NCBI GenBank assembly: GCA_035771175.1 | Contig: CM069611.1 | Coordinates: 14,848,366-14,912,365 of the forward strand | Origin: Paratinospora sagittata | Lineage: Eukaryota > Streptophyta > Magnoliopsida > Ranunculales > Menispermaceae | Reading direction: 5' to 3' | DNA length: 64,000 nt | Part shown: piece after piece, positions 24,463-35,647 of the stretch | Position numbering within the stretch: the stretch's first letter is position 1 | Layout of the letters: every line of letters begins with the position of its first letter | Translations under genes and position numbers: made by a program | Notes under the pieces: generated by a model | The model's input: only the letters and a program-made list of their open reading frames with translations | Told to the model about the DNA's origin: nothing | Database searches by the model: none

Positions 24463-27400
24463 GTAACACCCCAAAATTTTTAAACCCAAATCTCATATAT
24501 TTTGTCTTGATTTGTCAAAATGATATACTATGTATGTGTGTCGGTATTTGTAGTTGTAGCATATTTTTACTTGTGTAAGAGGTTGATAGGTGTATCAACT
24601 CAAAATTGGTGTGTTAAAAATAGTTGGTTATGTCATATTGAGCGCAGAGTGTGCCTTTACATAGATTTTGATATATAATTTATGTATATTTCGTGTTCAT
24701 TTGGTCGTATAACTCATAAAGTGAAGAAAATGAGTAAAAAAAAAAACCGTAACAGGGCAATCCAGTCAACTTGATAAGAAAAAATTTGTTTTTTTTTATA
24801 AAGTTGGTCGGTGTCAAGAACTAAGTCAAAAACAGCTCAATTGAGCTGATTTCAGCCTAGAGAAGGAGGGGGAACGAAGGAAAGAAGGAAAAACTTGATT
24901 TTTACCCAAATTCAATCCTAATTAGAAGAAACCATTCCCATTTATTAGATTTTTCTATGGGTTGTTTCCTACGTTCCCATAATGGGGCTTTGATCCTTTT
25001 TTATTGGGAATTAGTTAGGAATGATAAATAGGACTCTCTTAGTAGAATTAATATCGAAATACTAGTTAATTGATGTTGATTTTGCAAGTTGATCTACCTA
25101 TAAGCGGAAATAAGTACTTGGTGGGCGGGTTGGGGGGGGGGGGGGGTTTCTTGGAACCCTGCATGGAAGTTAATAAGCATTGAAGCTAAATGATTACATT
25201 TGTAGTTTGAATGATCAAACTAAGCTTAAGCTATACGAAGTGCTAGGAATTTGCATTTGGGAATGGTATGCCATACCTAATCTAGACAACTAAATAGCTT
25301 AATTGTTATGATAAAGTTGTAATTGAAAAATTATGATAAGTTAGATGTGAGCATAGGATATGGAATAATGCCTTTTTGGTGAAACTGTTCCAAGCTAGGG
25401 AAACGGCTTGTAAAAATCAACATTATAGCCACAACTTAGCTAAGACACATAGTGTGTATAAATATGAGGAAGTTTACTTATTAATGAAAGATTATAATAT
25501 GTCGTTAACAGGTTGAGGAATTTGATTTGCTAAAATTGATTGACAGTGGCAATAGTGTGGAAATTAGTGCTATTTGGTTGTAAGTATCTCTCCCTTGTAG
25601 TTCCATTTATGGCATTGTAAACTATATGCATTGTAACGCCCGTACCTTAGGATGACGTCATTTTGACCCGTAGAGTATCCGTATACGTGTATGTATATAT
25701 ATATATATATGATGCTCGACGCCCGTTGGTTTGAGTGCCTTTGCATGAAGTTTCGGAATGATTCGAGACTCGTTCGACGTCGAAAGGTGTCGAAAACGGT
25801 ATTTTGAATCAATAGAGCTCGCTCCATTGAGAAAGAAATTTCTGTCACCGATTACATCAATAGCTTGATCTCCTAGATCCGTGGTTCAATTGAGATAAAT
25901 TATTTTCAGTTTATTCTTCTCTGATAGATCTTCATTATGATCGGTGAAGATCTTGATCGGAGTTGTCTACTGTGAGTTATATAGCTCCAAACACTATTTA
26001 TCAGATTTACGGATTTTCTTGTGCAGTTTTGATCAAACAGTGGATCTCTTAATCCCACACTTGCTCATTTTTCCACCTTCAAGAGTGTTAGAGAGCTTGG
26101 AGAAAGGGGAAAGAAGAGGAAATGAGAAAAAGAAGGGAAAAATGAGGTTTTTGGGTGTGCTTAAGGATCATCAAAGTAACTATTTCATTCTCATTTTTCT
26201 TTCTTCTATCATTCTCTTACAAGCATACAACTGATTTTTTCGACCTAGGGTTCTATTGAATCCCGTTTTTGAAAGGGTGATGGAAAATCATAGTTGGAAT
26301 TAGGTCTTGAAATTAATATATGTTGACCTAGAGTGTATGGGGAGTACTCTAGAGGTGAAACCCCCAATTTTTAGCAAAAAATTGAAGGGGTTTCATAGAC
26401 TTGACCTAAAACTAGTGTTTTGACCTAGGGTTTTCTATTCAAATTTCTTGTGATTTGTATGAAATTGATGAGTAGATGTATGACACTCTAAATTACTGAT
26501 CTTGAATAGGGGGAACCTAATTGTAGGATAATTTTGGCTTAGGCCATGTAAATTGACATTTTCATGCAATTTGGGGATTTTCATGTAAATTGGAGATTTT
26601 TCCCAAGTTAGGACTTTTAACCTAAACCAAGTCAATTGACCAAATTGACTTGGAAATCATCTAATTGGACCTCATTTGAGTAGATTCATGGGTTTAGAAT
26701 GTTTGAACCTATGTTAATTTGGTATGACTTAGTTCAATTTGGCCTTAGGTTATGTATTGCCAAATTGGGGATTTTGACTTGAACTTAGTCAATTGATGTA
26801 ATTGACTTGAGGAATAGCCTAATTAACCCTTAATATGATTGAATGCTTTGTAGTATAGTGTTTGGAATCATGGGAATCAACCTATGACATTCAATTTGGG
26901 TTAGGTGTAGTCTAATTTGATGATTATATGGTTGAATTGAGCAATATGGGTTGACTCATGACTATGACCATGCTAGAATCTCAAATTGACTATAGAATTA
27001 GGTTTGAACATAGTTATTAGCATACTTTGGCTGATATTTAGTATTGTATGGACCATGTGTTATATGTAGGGACTTTGGTTGGTTTGAGTATGCCACGTAG
27101 GCAAATTGGTGATTGAAGTACTCGAGGTGATTCGTGGATCTTCTAGTGCTTTCTTAGATTGGAAATTGGATTGGCTAGACTTAGCCAATCAATTGTGAGT
27201 GTTTCTTTACTTGTGTCTTCTATGTGTGGCACTCTATTATAGAAATGTTTTAAATGCTTAATTATTATGGTATGCATGATTTGATATATCATGAAAATTA
27301 TTTGATCATAGTCAGTTGGGAAAACAATTTGGGTTGAGTATCCTAGTTGGGGTTTCCTTTGAGAAATTTCGTAAGTTTAGTGGGATCCCTAGTTATGGAC

Positions 27401-27616
27401 CTTGGAGAGGGTTTCAAGGGTAGGCGCAGTCGTAGTTCCTCTAAACCTGAAATAGGGTTTAGAATGAATAGTAAATCGGTGACATGCCCTTGGAATTCCT
27501 ATTAGAATACTGGTAAGAGGTCATTTGGGCATGGGGCTCGCTCACTCATGTTCTTGAATCGATTCTTACCTAGGAAGTGTTTAGGTGCATGAACATGTCA
27601 TAAGTGATATGAATTG
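24463..27616. mobile_element. Decayed LTR sequences of TGTAACACCC type
   Basis: LTR-like starts are seen at 24463 ('TGTAACACCCCAAAA') and about 25633 ('TGTAACGCCCGTACC'). The body is AT-rich, non-coding and has a 15-G run at 25132-25146. Plant gypsy LTRs very often start TGTAACACCC. I could not pair starts with ends, so this is a minimum description of a nested set. No host exon was recognised. Confidence 0.35.
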
Positions 27617-30600
27617 TGTAACACCCCGTACTTTTAATTAAATACATACATTAAATTACGCGTATATCGAGATATATAATACACATATTTTATACGTAAG
27701 AGCTAAATATACGCATGATAATACACGTATTTTATACGTATGAGCTAAATATACATGTGTATGAAACTACATGCTATATTTAAGGGGGTATTAGTAAATA
27801 AATAAAATTATTAAATGAAAATGATACATATGAGATCATCCAATATGAGTGCTTACAATTTTAAAAAAATGAGTGGAATTAAATTGATTAATTTATGAGG
27901 TTGAAAATATGTGGATTGGAGTATGATGTAATGAATTAATGAATAGTATGATTTAATAAATTACCTTAAGATGGGAAAGTTGGTTTGTTAAATTGTATGG
28001 GGAGCATGGGATCAAAATAATTAAGACTTATCTCATTTCTAATATTTCTCTTATCTCCAACGTTTTGCAACAAAAAAAATAAATAAATAAAAATAAAAAT
28101 AAAAATAAAAAAAGGGAAAGAAGTTGCTAGAAGGAGAACGAAAAAAAGAAGAAGAAGAGAGAAGATAGAAGCAGAACGAACGAAAGAAGGAAGAAAGAAG
28201 AGGAAACGGAGGGAGAACGCGGAATTCGCGCGAAATCGGGACTCGTAGTAAGTGATTTTCACTCTATTTCTTCGTAAAATTAATATCTAAGCTAGATGTA
28301 ACGATTCTAGCGGAGTAATTTTAGCTATGGGAGTTGTTTTACAGTGTTTTCAAAATTGGGGTTTTTACCCAACTTGAATAAAAATCTGTTAGAAAGGTGG
28401 AAAACCACTCCCTAGACTATAGGAACCCCGAATATGTGGTTATATTTCATTTATGTGTTCATTTGGAATTTTTATAGTCGTTGGAAGTTTGTTGGAAGGT
28501 AGAGTTTATATTGAAGACGTTTGAATCATTTAAAACCCGATGAAACTCCAGTTGAAGGCTATAGAATGGTCGAATGCACCGTTGCGAGTCCATCAATGCT
28601 AATTTCATAATTTTTGGAGACCGTTTGACAATTTTAGTAAAAATTTTCATGTTTCCAATGAATAGTGACGATATGAACAGTGACATAAATAGTATTATGA
28701 TCATATCTAGTGAATAAAATGAAATTAGAATCTAATGAAACTCCAGTTCGAGATCATAGACTCGTAGAGAATTGAATTTTGGACGTTTCGATGCTAAGAT
28801 TGTGATTTTTGGATATGATTTGATATTTTTAGTAACTAAATATATGATTTTGGTGAGAAAATTTACTTTCGTGACCTTCGCGAACGTGTAAAACCTCAAT
28901 AAAATACTTGTTGAAGGTAGTAGAATGATAGATGACGGATTTTACACGTGTCGATGTGGACAGAATAATTTTATGAATGTTCTAGATTTTTAATAAAATT
29001 GATATATGTTACAGTAGAAAAATAAAATGAGAACTAGTGAAAATATAAATTTGAAATCTATTTTTACTGTTCTTTATTATGGAAATATCTAGATTGACCA
29101 CAAAAACGAGATAGTAGTTTCTTCAACTGCTTATGAATCTTAAATTGAGTTGGAATCTAAAGTCACAGAATGCATATAATATTTTTAAGATTGATCTTTA
29201 TTATTGGTGATTTGACGTGAGTTGAGAAATTGAAGATGTAAATAGAGATGAATAAATAAAATTGAATTATGAAGTGGTTGTGACAGGTTGAGTTAGTTGG
29301 ATTTATAGATTTAAATTGGAGCTGGACTTGAAAGCGACGGTGATGATATTTAAGTTGAAAAGTCTTGTACTGTGAGTATATTTTCTTGATTTTGGTTCTT
29401 ATATGACATTTTATATATATGAAATGTTTGAATGTAAATATGTTATGCATATATTATTGCATTGTGTTTTAATTTGCATTCATAAATGATTTTTTTGGCA
29501 TTTGGAGTATGCGAGACGTGCGAAGGCAGATCGCATATGTTGTCATTTCGTTAAGAATTAGACTCGGATGAGTGTTATGTGTAACCTCATTGTCAGTAGG
29601 CACAGCCTAACAAGGATTAGAGATCCTTGAAATGACTGTGAATTGGGTAATGAGAGGCCGTGGCTATCTTGTAACTGTCATAAAAGGGTTAGACCCACTC
29701 ACTTGCCTTGAAGGAGGGAGATGGTAAATTTTTTTTATGAAACTGTGCATTGGTTTATTGAATGAGCATAACTATATTTGGTATGCATGTATCTTATTTT
29801 GATGAATGTTGCATATGTGCTTTTGAAATGATTTTAAATGTCATATTTCCCTACATGCATATAATTGTCATATCAAGAAATATATTCACTGAGCTGTTGT
29901 TTGCTCACTCCATTTCCTTCAATATTTCAGGTATTGAGTTGAAGGGAAAAAGAAAAATCAGTGAGTGATAATCACGTGAGCCTTCGTCTGGTATGTGTAT
30001 GTATGCATTGGAGGATATGAGTTTTTTTCTTTATTTTGATAAGTATAATTATCACATACTATATCTATATTATCAAATAGATGGGTGTAAAGGAAACATG
30101 GATTTTGATTTGATAATTTGGGTTATACAATGCTTGTGACGATAAAATGAAATGTGAATGGCCAGATGTGTGGATTGAATGGAATGATTATCTATATATA
30201 TATATTTGATTTGATTTGATTTGTGGTATATCAGAAAAAAAAAATGGTGAATTGTCCATTTTATGGGGAGGTGTTGTCAAAATTTCTATAAATTTTGGGA
30301 ATTATTGTGAGTGTCCGTTGAGGCTGACAGTGTATTGTATATTGTATATGAGTATGTACAGTGTATAGTACACTGTGCCGATTATGTCAGTCTACGTCAG
30401 GGGCGTCGTGACACATTGTCTTGATATGACATGAGGTCTTATATTGAACATGTATGTAACCTCGTTTACATTCCAGTTGTTTAAACTGTTTTAATGAATC
30501 TTGCAATGTTTTATATAAATGTACATGTATGTAGCCACTTGTAGAAAACATTCACTGGGTGTGCTGTAGCTCACCCCTCACTATTATCTTTTCAGGATCG

Positions 30601-30974
30601 GATAGGAAGGGGAAGGGAAAGGCTTAGCTGCGGAGCATTTTCCGAACTCTGGTTGATGTAGGTGTTAGTACTTTTTCGCATTTATTTTGATAAATTGTAC
30701 TATATAACACCTAATACGTATACTTAACACTTAGATGGGTTGTAATCATTGTTAAGTATTATTTTGTACTTTTGATTACTGTGGACTTAAAAAAAAAAAT
30801 TATGGGTTACATTTTGGGAATGTAATATTATTTGATTATGTCATATGTGTTTATTGTTGTATATTTGGGATTATGAAGTATATTAGAAGGTTTATCGTGA
30901 TGTCGTGTATATCGAGGAAGGGTATACACAGAGTTTCGTGCCGGTCATGACGTCACGTATCGTGGGTCGTGACA
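27617..30974 (+). mobile_element. Candidate solo LTR, about 3.4 kb
   Basis: Starts 'TGTAACACCCCGTAC' and ends '...GGGTCGTGACA', the TG...CA ends expected of an LTR. It contains a 42-bp tandem duplication (27681-27764), a purine-rich tract (28110-28215), and two 'GCTCAC' to 'TTTCAG' segments (around 29900 and 30570) that resemble those in large plant gypsy LTRs. No matching 5-bp target duplication was found, so the limits are provisional; it may be a composite. Confidence 0.4.
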
Positions 30975-32060
30975 TGCATGATTTGTAACTGTAAGCATAT
31001 TAATTTATGTATTTGTGCATGTATTTGAATTCATGAAATGGATTTCAAAATTGAGGTGGTCGTGACATTATTGAGGTAATGTGCTTAGACACAAATTACC
31101 ATTTCATAACTCATTCTTTGAGAAAATGGAGGTGGTTGTGGCATTACTGAGGTAATGCGTTCAGACACGAATAACCATTTCATAACTCGCTCTTCGAGAA
31201 AAATAAGTGTTGGTTCAACCTAAGTGTGTTCTTGGTCTAGGGTCATTCTCATGAAAGGAGAATGAGCGTATGAGATTAGTTAGTGATAAAAAGAATGGAG
31301 AAATAGGTAATCCTATGCAGGGTATCCTGTAACACCCCAATTTTCACCAAAATAAAAAAATTAAAGTATTACATTCTTTTTACACATCTCTTAAAATTAC
31401 TTAAAGTAATTAAAATAATTTACACAAGTTTAATTTACACATTTTTACGCAGTGAAACCTACACAAAACTTCCCTAGATCTAAGTCGACGTCCGTCCAAC
31501 GTGCTTCACTTTCATGAAAATACATATAACTTCATTCGAAACCTTAGAATATAGAAAGAATGAGCTAAAAGCCCAATGGTCATGCCCAATAGTTCATACG
31601 CATTAAACCTAACCATAATATATAATTAAACTATAACAAACACACGTCACAAATGCAATAATCATAACATCAAAATCAATATATAGGAAAAACATGTGCA
31701 TGACAATATAAATAAAACAGATGCACATGAACAATCTGAGGCCATGTACGTACGTATACATGTATAAACATATATAACAATACGTACAAGTCAACGTATA
31801 AATTTGACTTACAAGTATGGGGCATTACATGAATCATAACATAATGGAATCCTAGAGAATGTTTCTCTAGGTGTGGAGCAGGAAAAGGTTTTCCGAACCA
31901 CGTAAAAATTCTTGTGTGTAATCTTTTCATTTTTGCACTTTATTTATGCACATTGATTCATTTTGAGTACATAACTTAAATTTATCTAAGGATTTCCACT
32001 AAGAACTTAAAATTTGTTAAAATCGGCCATAACATTCAATTCACCCCCCTCTTGGATGTC
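30975..32060. other. Repeat-derived intergenic sequence
   Basis: Includes a duplicated segment of about 85 bp (near 31050 and 31135, sharing 'GAGGTAATG' and 'CATTTCATAACTC') and another LTR-like start 'TGTAACACCCCAATTTT' at about 31329. The 31900-32050 part resembles the edge of a copia LTR ('CCGAACCACGTAAAAATTC'). No gene seen. Confidence 0.35.
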
Positions 32061-32103
32061 CAACAAAGTCGACTGCCAAAAGAGGGAGAACATGTTGTCG
32101 TTG

Positions 32104-32175
32104 GTGGAAATAGCTTAATGGTAGAGCATAACCTTGCCAAGGCTGAGGTTGAGGGTTCAAGTCTCTCCTTCCGCT
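32104..32175 (+). tRNA. trnG(GCC)-like sequence of mitochondrial type, probably inactive
   Basis: Folds as a tRNA with D arm 'GCTTAATGGTAGAGC', anticodon loop 'TTGCCAA' (GCC at 32136-32138) and T arm 'GAGGGTTCAAGTCTCTC'. The wording matches plant mitochondrial trnG(GCC) as I remember it, apart from a few C-to-T or G-to-A changes: position 2, one base in the anticodon stem that now makes an A-C mismatch, and one in the T stem. Such changes fit decay of methylated cytosines after transfer to the nucleus. The flanking 100 bp or so may also be mitochondrial. Expression is unlikely. Confidence 0.7.
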
Positions 32176-32978
32176 CCTAGCTTCGTCATTTAGTGTTAAT
32201 GAGTGGGGTGCATAAGCACTCCACGAGCAGCAAACAACTGATTGCACTATACTTGAAAAAAAAAAGTTTTTTCTACTGTTGCATGCTAGCTCCCATATTC
32301 GAGTAAGGAGTTTTCTTACAGGCAGAAAGTGTTATAATTATAAGTAGCTAGCTAGAGCGCTAGCTTCCGTCATTTGGCTTCAACTCCAGTTGACCTCTCT
32401 TGTTTCCATCCCCTCGTGAGAAGGTAGAGAGCAAAACCAACCCAACAAACCAATATTCCCATGCCCTTGTTAGTAAAACATGTACTTCTTGCAAGGCTTG
32501 TTGAGCTTCTTCATATGACAGACATCGCAAAAGTAGTCCGTCAAACTATCGCTAATAGAGGACATCGTTTAAGTATACTTTGAACCCTGATGGGTTTTGC
32601 AGTCGACCATTTGTGGTACGAAGATTTGAAATCGTGGAATAGAGAAATGCACTTCTAATGGTGTTCAATTATCAGATAAAGAATTTTTGAAAAATTGGTT
32701 ACTTTTACATTGTTTGGGTAGGGTAAACAAAAAGATACAATTTCACTTGAGTTGGATAAGGCAACAACCCATAAAACACCTCAACTCGGATCCACCTTAA
32801 GCTCGTAAAAAATGTTAGCAACAAGGTGAGTTATCGCTCATCAGGTCAAGTAGATATTCTTTGGTTTATGTTAATCGATAAAAGAAACATCACATTTCAT
32901 TAATCAAAATAAATGCAACATTAAATCATACAAAATAACAACGAGGTAAACACCAATAACATAATACAAGGCTCTAGG

Positions 32979-33160
32979 CTCAACAACCGAGCGCAAATTC
33001 CAACCATAAAGCAGCTACCAGACTCAATAGCCGAGCACGAATTGCAATAATAATGCAATTGTCAAGCTCAACAGTTGAGCGCAAGTTGTAATAATGATGT
33101 AGCTGCCAGGCTTAATAATCGAATACAAAACAGTAACAGGTAGCTACAAGACTCTCAAGT
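32979..33160. repeat. 44-bp tandem repeat, four units
   Basis: Units start at 32979, 33023, 33067 and 33111, exactly 44 bp apart, each opening with a variant of 'CTCAACAGCCGAGCGCAA'. A fifth partial unit begins near 33152. Units differ by several bases. No protein reading is conserved between units. Confidence 0.7.
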
Positions 33161-33169
33161 CGAGCGTCG

Positions 33170-34085
33170 GGTCTGATTCACCTTTGTTGGAGATTCAGAG
33201 ACCAATTTCGAACATTTGGGTACATGCACAAAAAGGAGGTCATGGTGAGTCCTCCAAGTATTACGTCATGGTCTGAAAAATATTCAGAAGCCACGTTGGT
33301 TTCTCATATGTAATCTCATGCATACAAGTATATGACATAATGAATGAGTGCATGGTAATTTTATATAAAAACATAATACACGAAAATCTATGCCTCCGTC
33401 CCCACCTTAAGGGTATGAAAGTCTTTACATCATGAAAATGACACTTGTCTTCGATTCTCCTATAATTGTTTGGTGGCAAAATGGGGTGATCTCCCCTATT
33501 TATAAAAAAAGTCGTGCCCAGTGACGTCCTGTGGGAACATTCATAGGGGACATCTCTTGAGGATTTTGTGTGGGTTGTAGGGCCTGCTTTTTGAGCTACT
33601 TGATAGCCTTTTCCTTGTATTTGGTATTGTTTAGTGGGTCTCCCTTCTCTAGGTTCTTCTATTTGGTATTATTTGTCATGCCTATGTTTAGACAATGTGT
33701 TGTGTAATGATTGTCATCACAGTCTAATACCTAGGGTAGTACACTAATTATGTGAATAAGGTGAATAAATTGAGATGATGACCTTAAATGATAATTAAGG
33801 TTAATGAAATTAGAAGAGTGACCTTATATAAGAAATAAGGTGCATTAATGGATTATTATGTGAATTGATCTAGTGAATTATAGTTTGATTCTATTGGATC
33901 ATAATTGATTATTTAAGAAACTTATGATTGGATAAATAGACACTTGTATAAATATTGGTATGGGTAAATACCTATATTTAAGAAATGATTTGTATGTTAT
34001 ATATAAAATATATATATATATATATATATATGTACTAGTGAACGGCGCGTGCGTTGCACATGGACAACAATTATCTTGATTAATA
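33170..34085. other. Intergenic sequence, no gene
   Basis: AT-rich with an (AT)n run at about 34007-34031. A 'TACTAGTGAACGGCGCGTGCG' type phrase at 34045-34064 resembles the terminus of a common plant DNA element, but no partner end was found. Confidence 0.3.
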
Positions 34086-34720
34086 ATCTCTCTTACCAAC
34101 ACCAATCCAACATCTAAAGAGAGAATTAAGGATAAAATAGGAAGAAGATATAGGAGAGACCTATTTCACAATTAAAATATAAAAAAATAATTAAAGAAAG
34201 AGATAGTAGTACACCTCAAATTAATACCGTGATTAATCTCTTACTAACACTAATCCAACATCTCAAGAGAGAATAACGAAAAAAAAAAATGAAGAACATA
34301 TGAGAGAGGCTATGGTTATTTTTTCGTCGAATTATCCCGAATTCCCTCATTTTTTCTACATTCTCAAAAATTCACCTCTAAATGTGAAGACTAATTTCAT
34401 TGTAAGTTGTACTGCAATTCAACAAATTACAAATGAGATTGAGTTCAAAATTCCCCCATTTTTTAAAATTACTTCAAAATCAAGAACAATACAGAAAAAG
34501 AAAAAAAGACCCAGGTGAGATTTAGATTAAAATTCCCTAATTTTTTTTTTTACATTCACAAAATTCACCTCTAAATGTGAAGGCCCATTTCATTGTAACA
34601 ACTACAACAATTCAACAAATTACTTCAAAATCAAGAACAATACAGAGAAAGAAAAAAAGACCCAGATGAGATTGAGATCAAAATTCTCCCATTTGTACTT
34701 GTAAATTCTAGGAGTCTCTT
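34086..34720. repeat. Two local duplications
   Basis: A 50-bp segment at about 34086-34130 ('AACACCAATCCAACATCT', 'AAGAGAGAAT') recurs at 34230-34275. A longer unit at about 34350-34510 recurs at 34550-34680, sharing 'AAATTCACCTCTAAATGTGA', 'ACTTCAAAATCAAGAACAAT' and 'AAAGACCCAG'. Non-coding. Confidence 0.65.
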
Positions 34721-35647
34721 GATTGAAGTAAAAAACATGGAGATCTGCAAATTAAACATGATTATAATTAGTAGATAAAAATTTTAAAAAGAAGTGGCAC
34801 GCCCAAATTGTAAAATACATGAAGATATGCATTAACTGCTTTCACCAACCTCGTCAAACGTTACTTGAAAGAGCCAACCTCTTCGAACATCACTTGAAAG
34901 AGTATTTTAGATTCTCTTTGGTAACATATTTAGAAGACGAACTAAGAGAAAATGTAATATTGCCATCTGATTCTAATTTAGTGGCTCCAAAATGTCTGCC
35001 CAATTCAAATAATGATAAAAAAACTGAGAGTATATAAATCTATTAATAACTAAATTTAGACTTTGATTGAGATGTGAACACGTGTAAAAAAACCGAATTA
35101 AGACTTTGGTTTCGATGTGAACACGTGTGACTTTTGTTTAGAAAACAACAAGAAGTTTGCTTATAAAATCGAAAAACTTGATATAATTTGTGGAAATTAT
35201 CGAATTACCCTTTTGTTAGTTGTATAACTGATTGGAAAAATAAATCTTCGATAAGTAAAAGATAGATATTATGGGAAATACCTATAAAATGGCTTCACCG
35301 TGGAAATTGTCCAAGTATATATATATATAATATGAGATATTTTGAAAGGCTATTAGGGTGTAAGCAAACTCGATAACCGACCAACTCGATCGAATTGAAT
35401 ATACTTCAATGAGTTAGGTTGGGTTTGATTAATGTAAATATTTAAATTAGATTAAGTTGAGTTCAAAAAATTTAACCTACACAGTTTAGGTTGGATATGT
35501 TATTCTTTCAGCTTTGCTTTGTGTTTCTTTCTTTGTTGCTTCAAAAAGGGCATTTCGGTCACACGGACTAGCTAGTCTAGCTTATCACCCTCGCGCAGCT
35601 CCAACAAATCCAAAACGCATCTCTTCTCATTTTGGCGCGTCGCGCAA
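34721..35647. other. Upstream region of the RNA methyltransferase gene
   Basis: AT-rich, becoming GC-richer from 35520 towards the start codon. An E2F-like site TTTGGCGC lies at 35631-35638, ten bases before the chosen ATG. A short + frame at 34819-35037 shows no family features and is not called. Confidence 0.35.
35631..35638 (+). promoter_or_regulatory. E2F-like site near the methyltransferase start
   Basis: TTTGGCGC fits the E2F consensus TTTSSCGC and lies in the presumed 5' UTR or core promoter. It is a single short motif in a locally GC-rich stretch, so chance is possible. Confidence 0.25.

Noticed and set aside
25132..25146. 15-G run, with another of 17 G's at 41158-41174
   Set aside because: Could form quadruplexes, but homopolymers of this length may also be assembly artefacts; no functional context.
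25944..26234. 96-codon open frame
   Set aside because: Repeat-derived context, no motif, no splice-site support.
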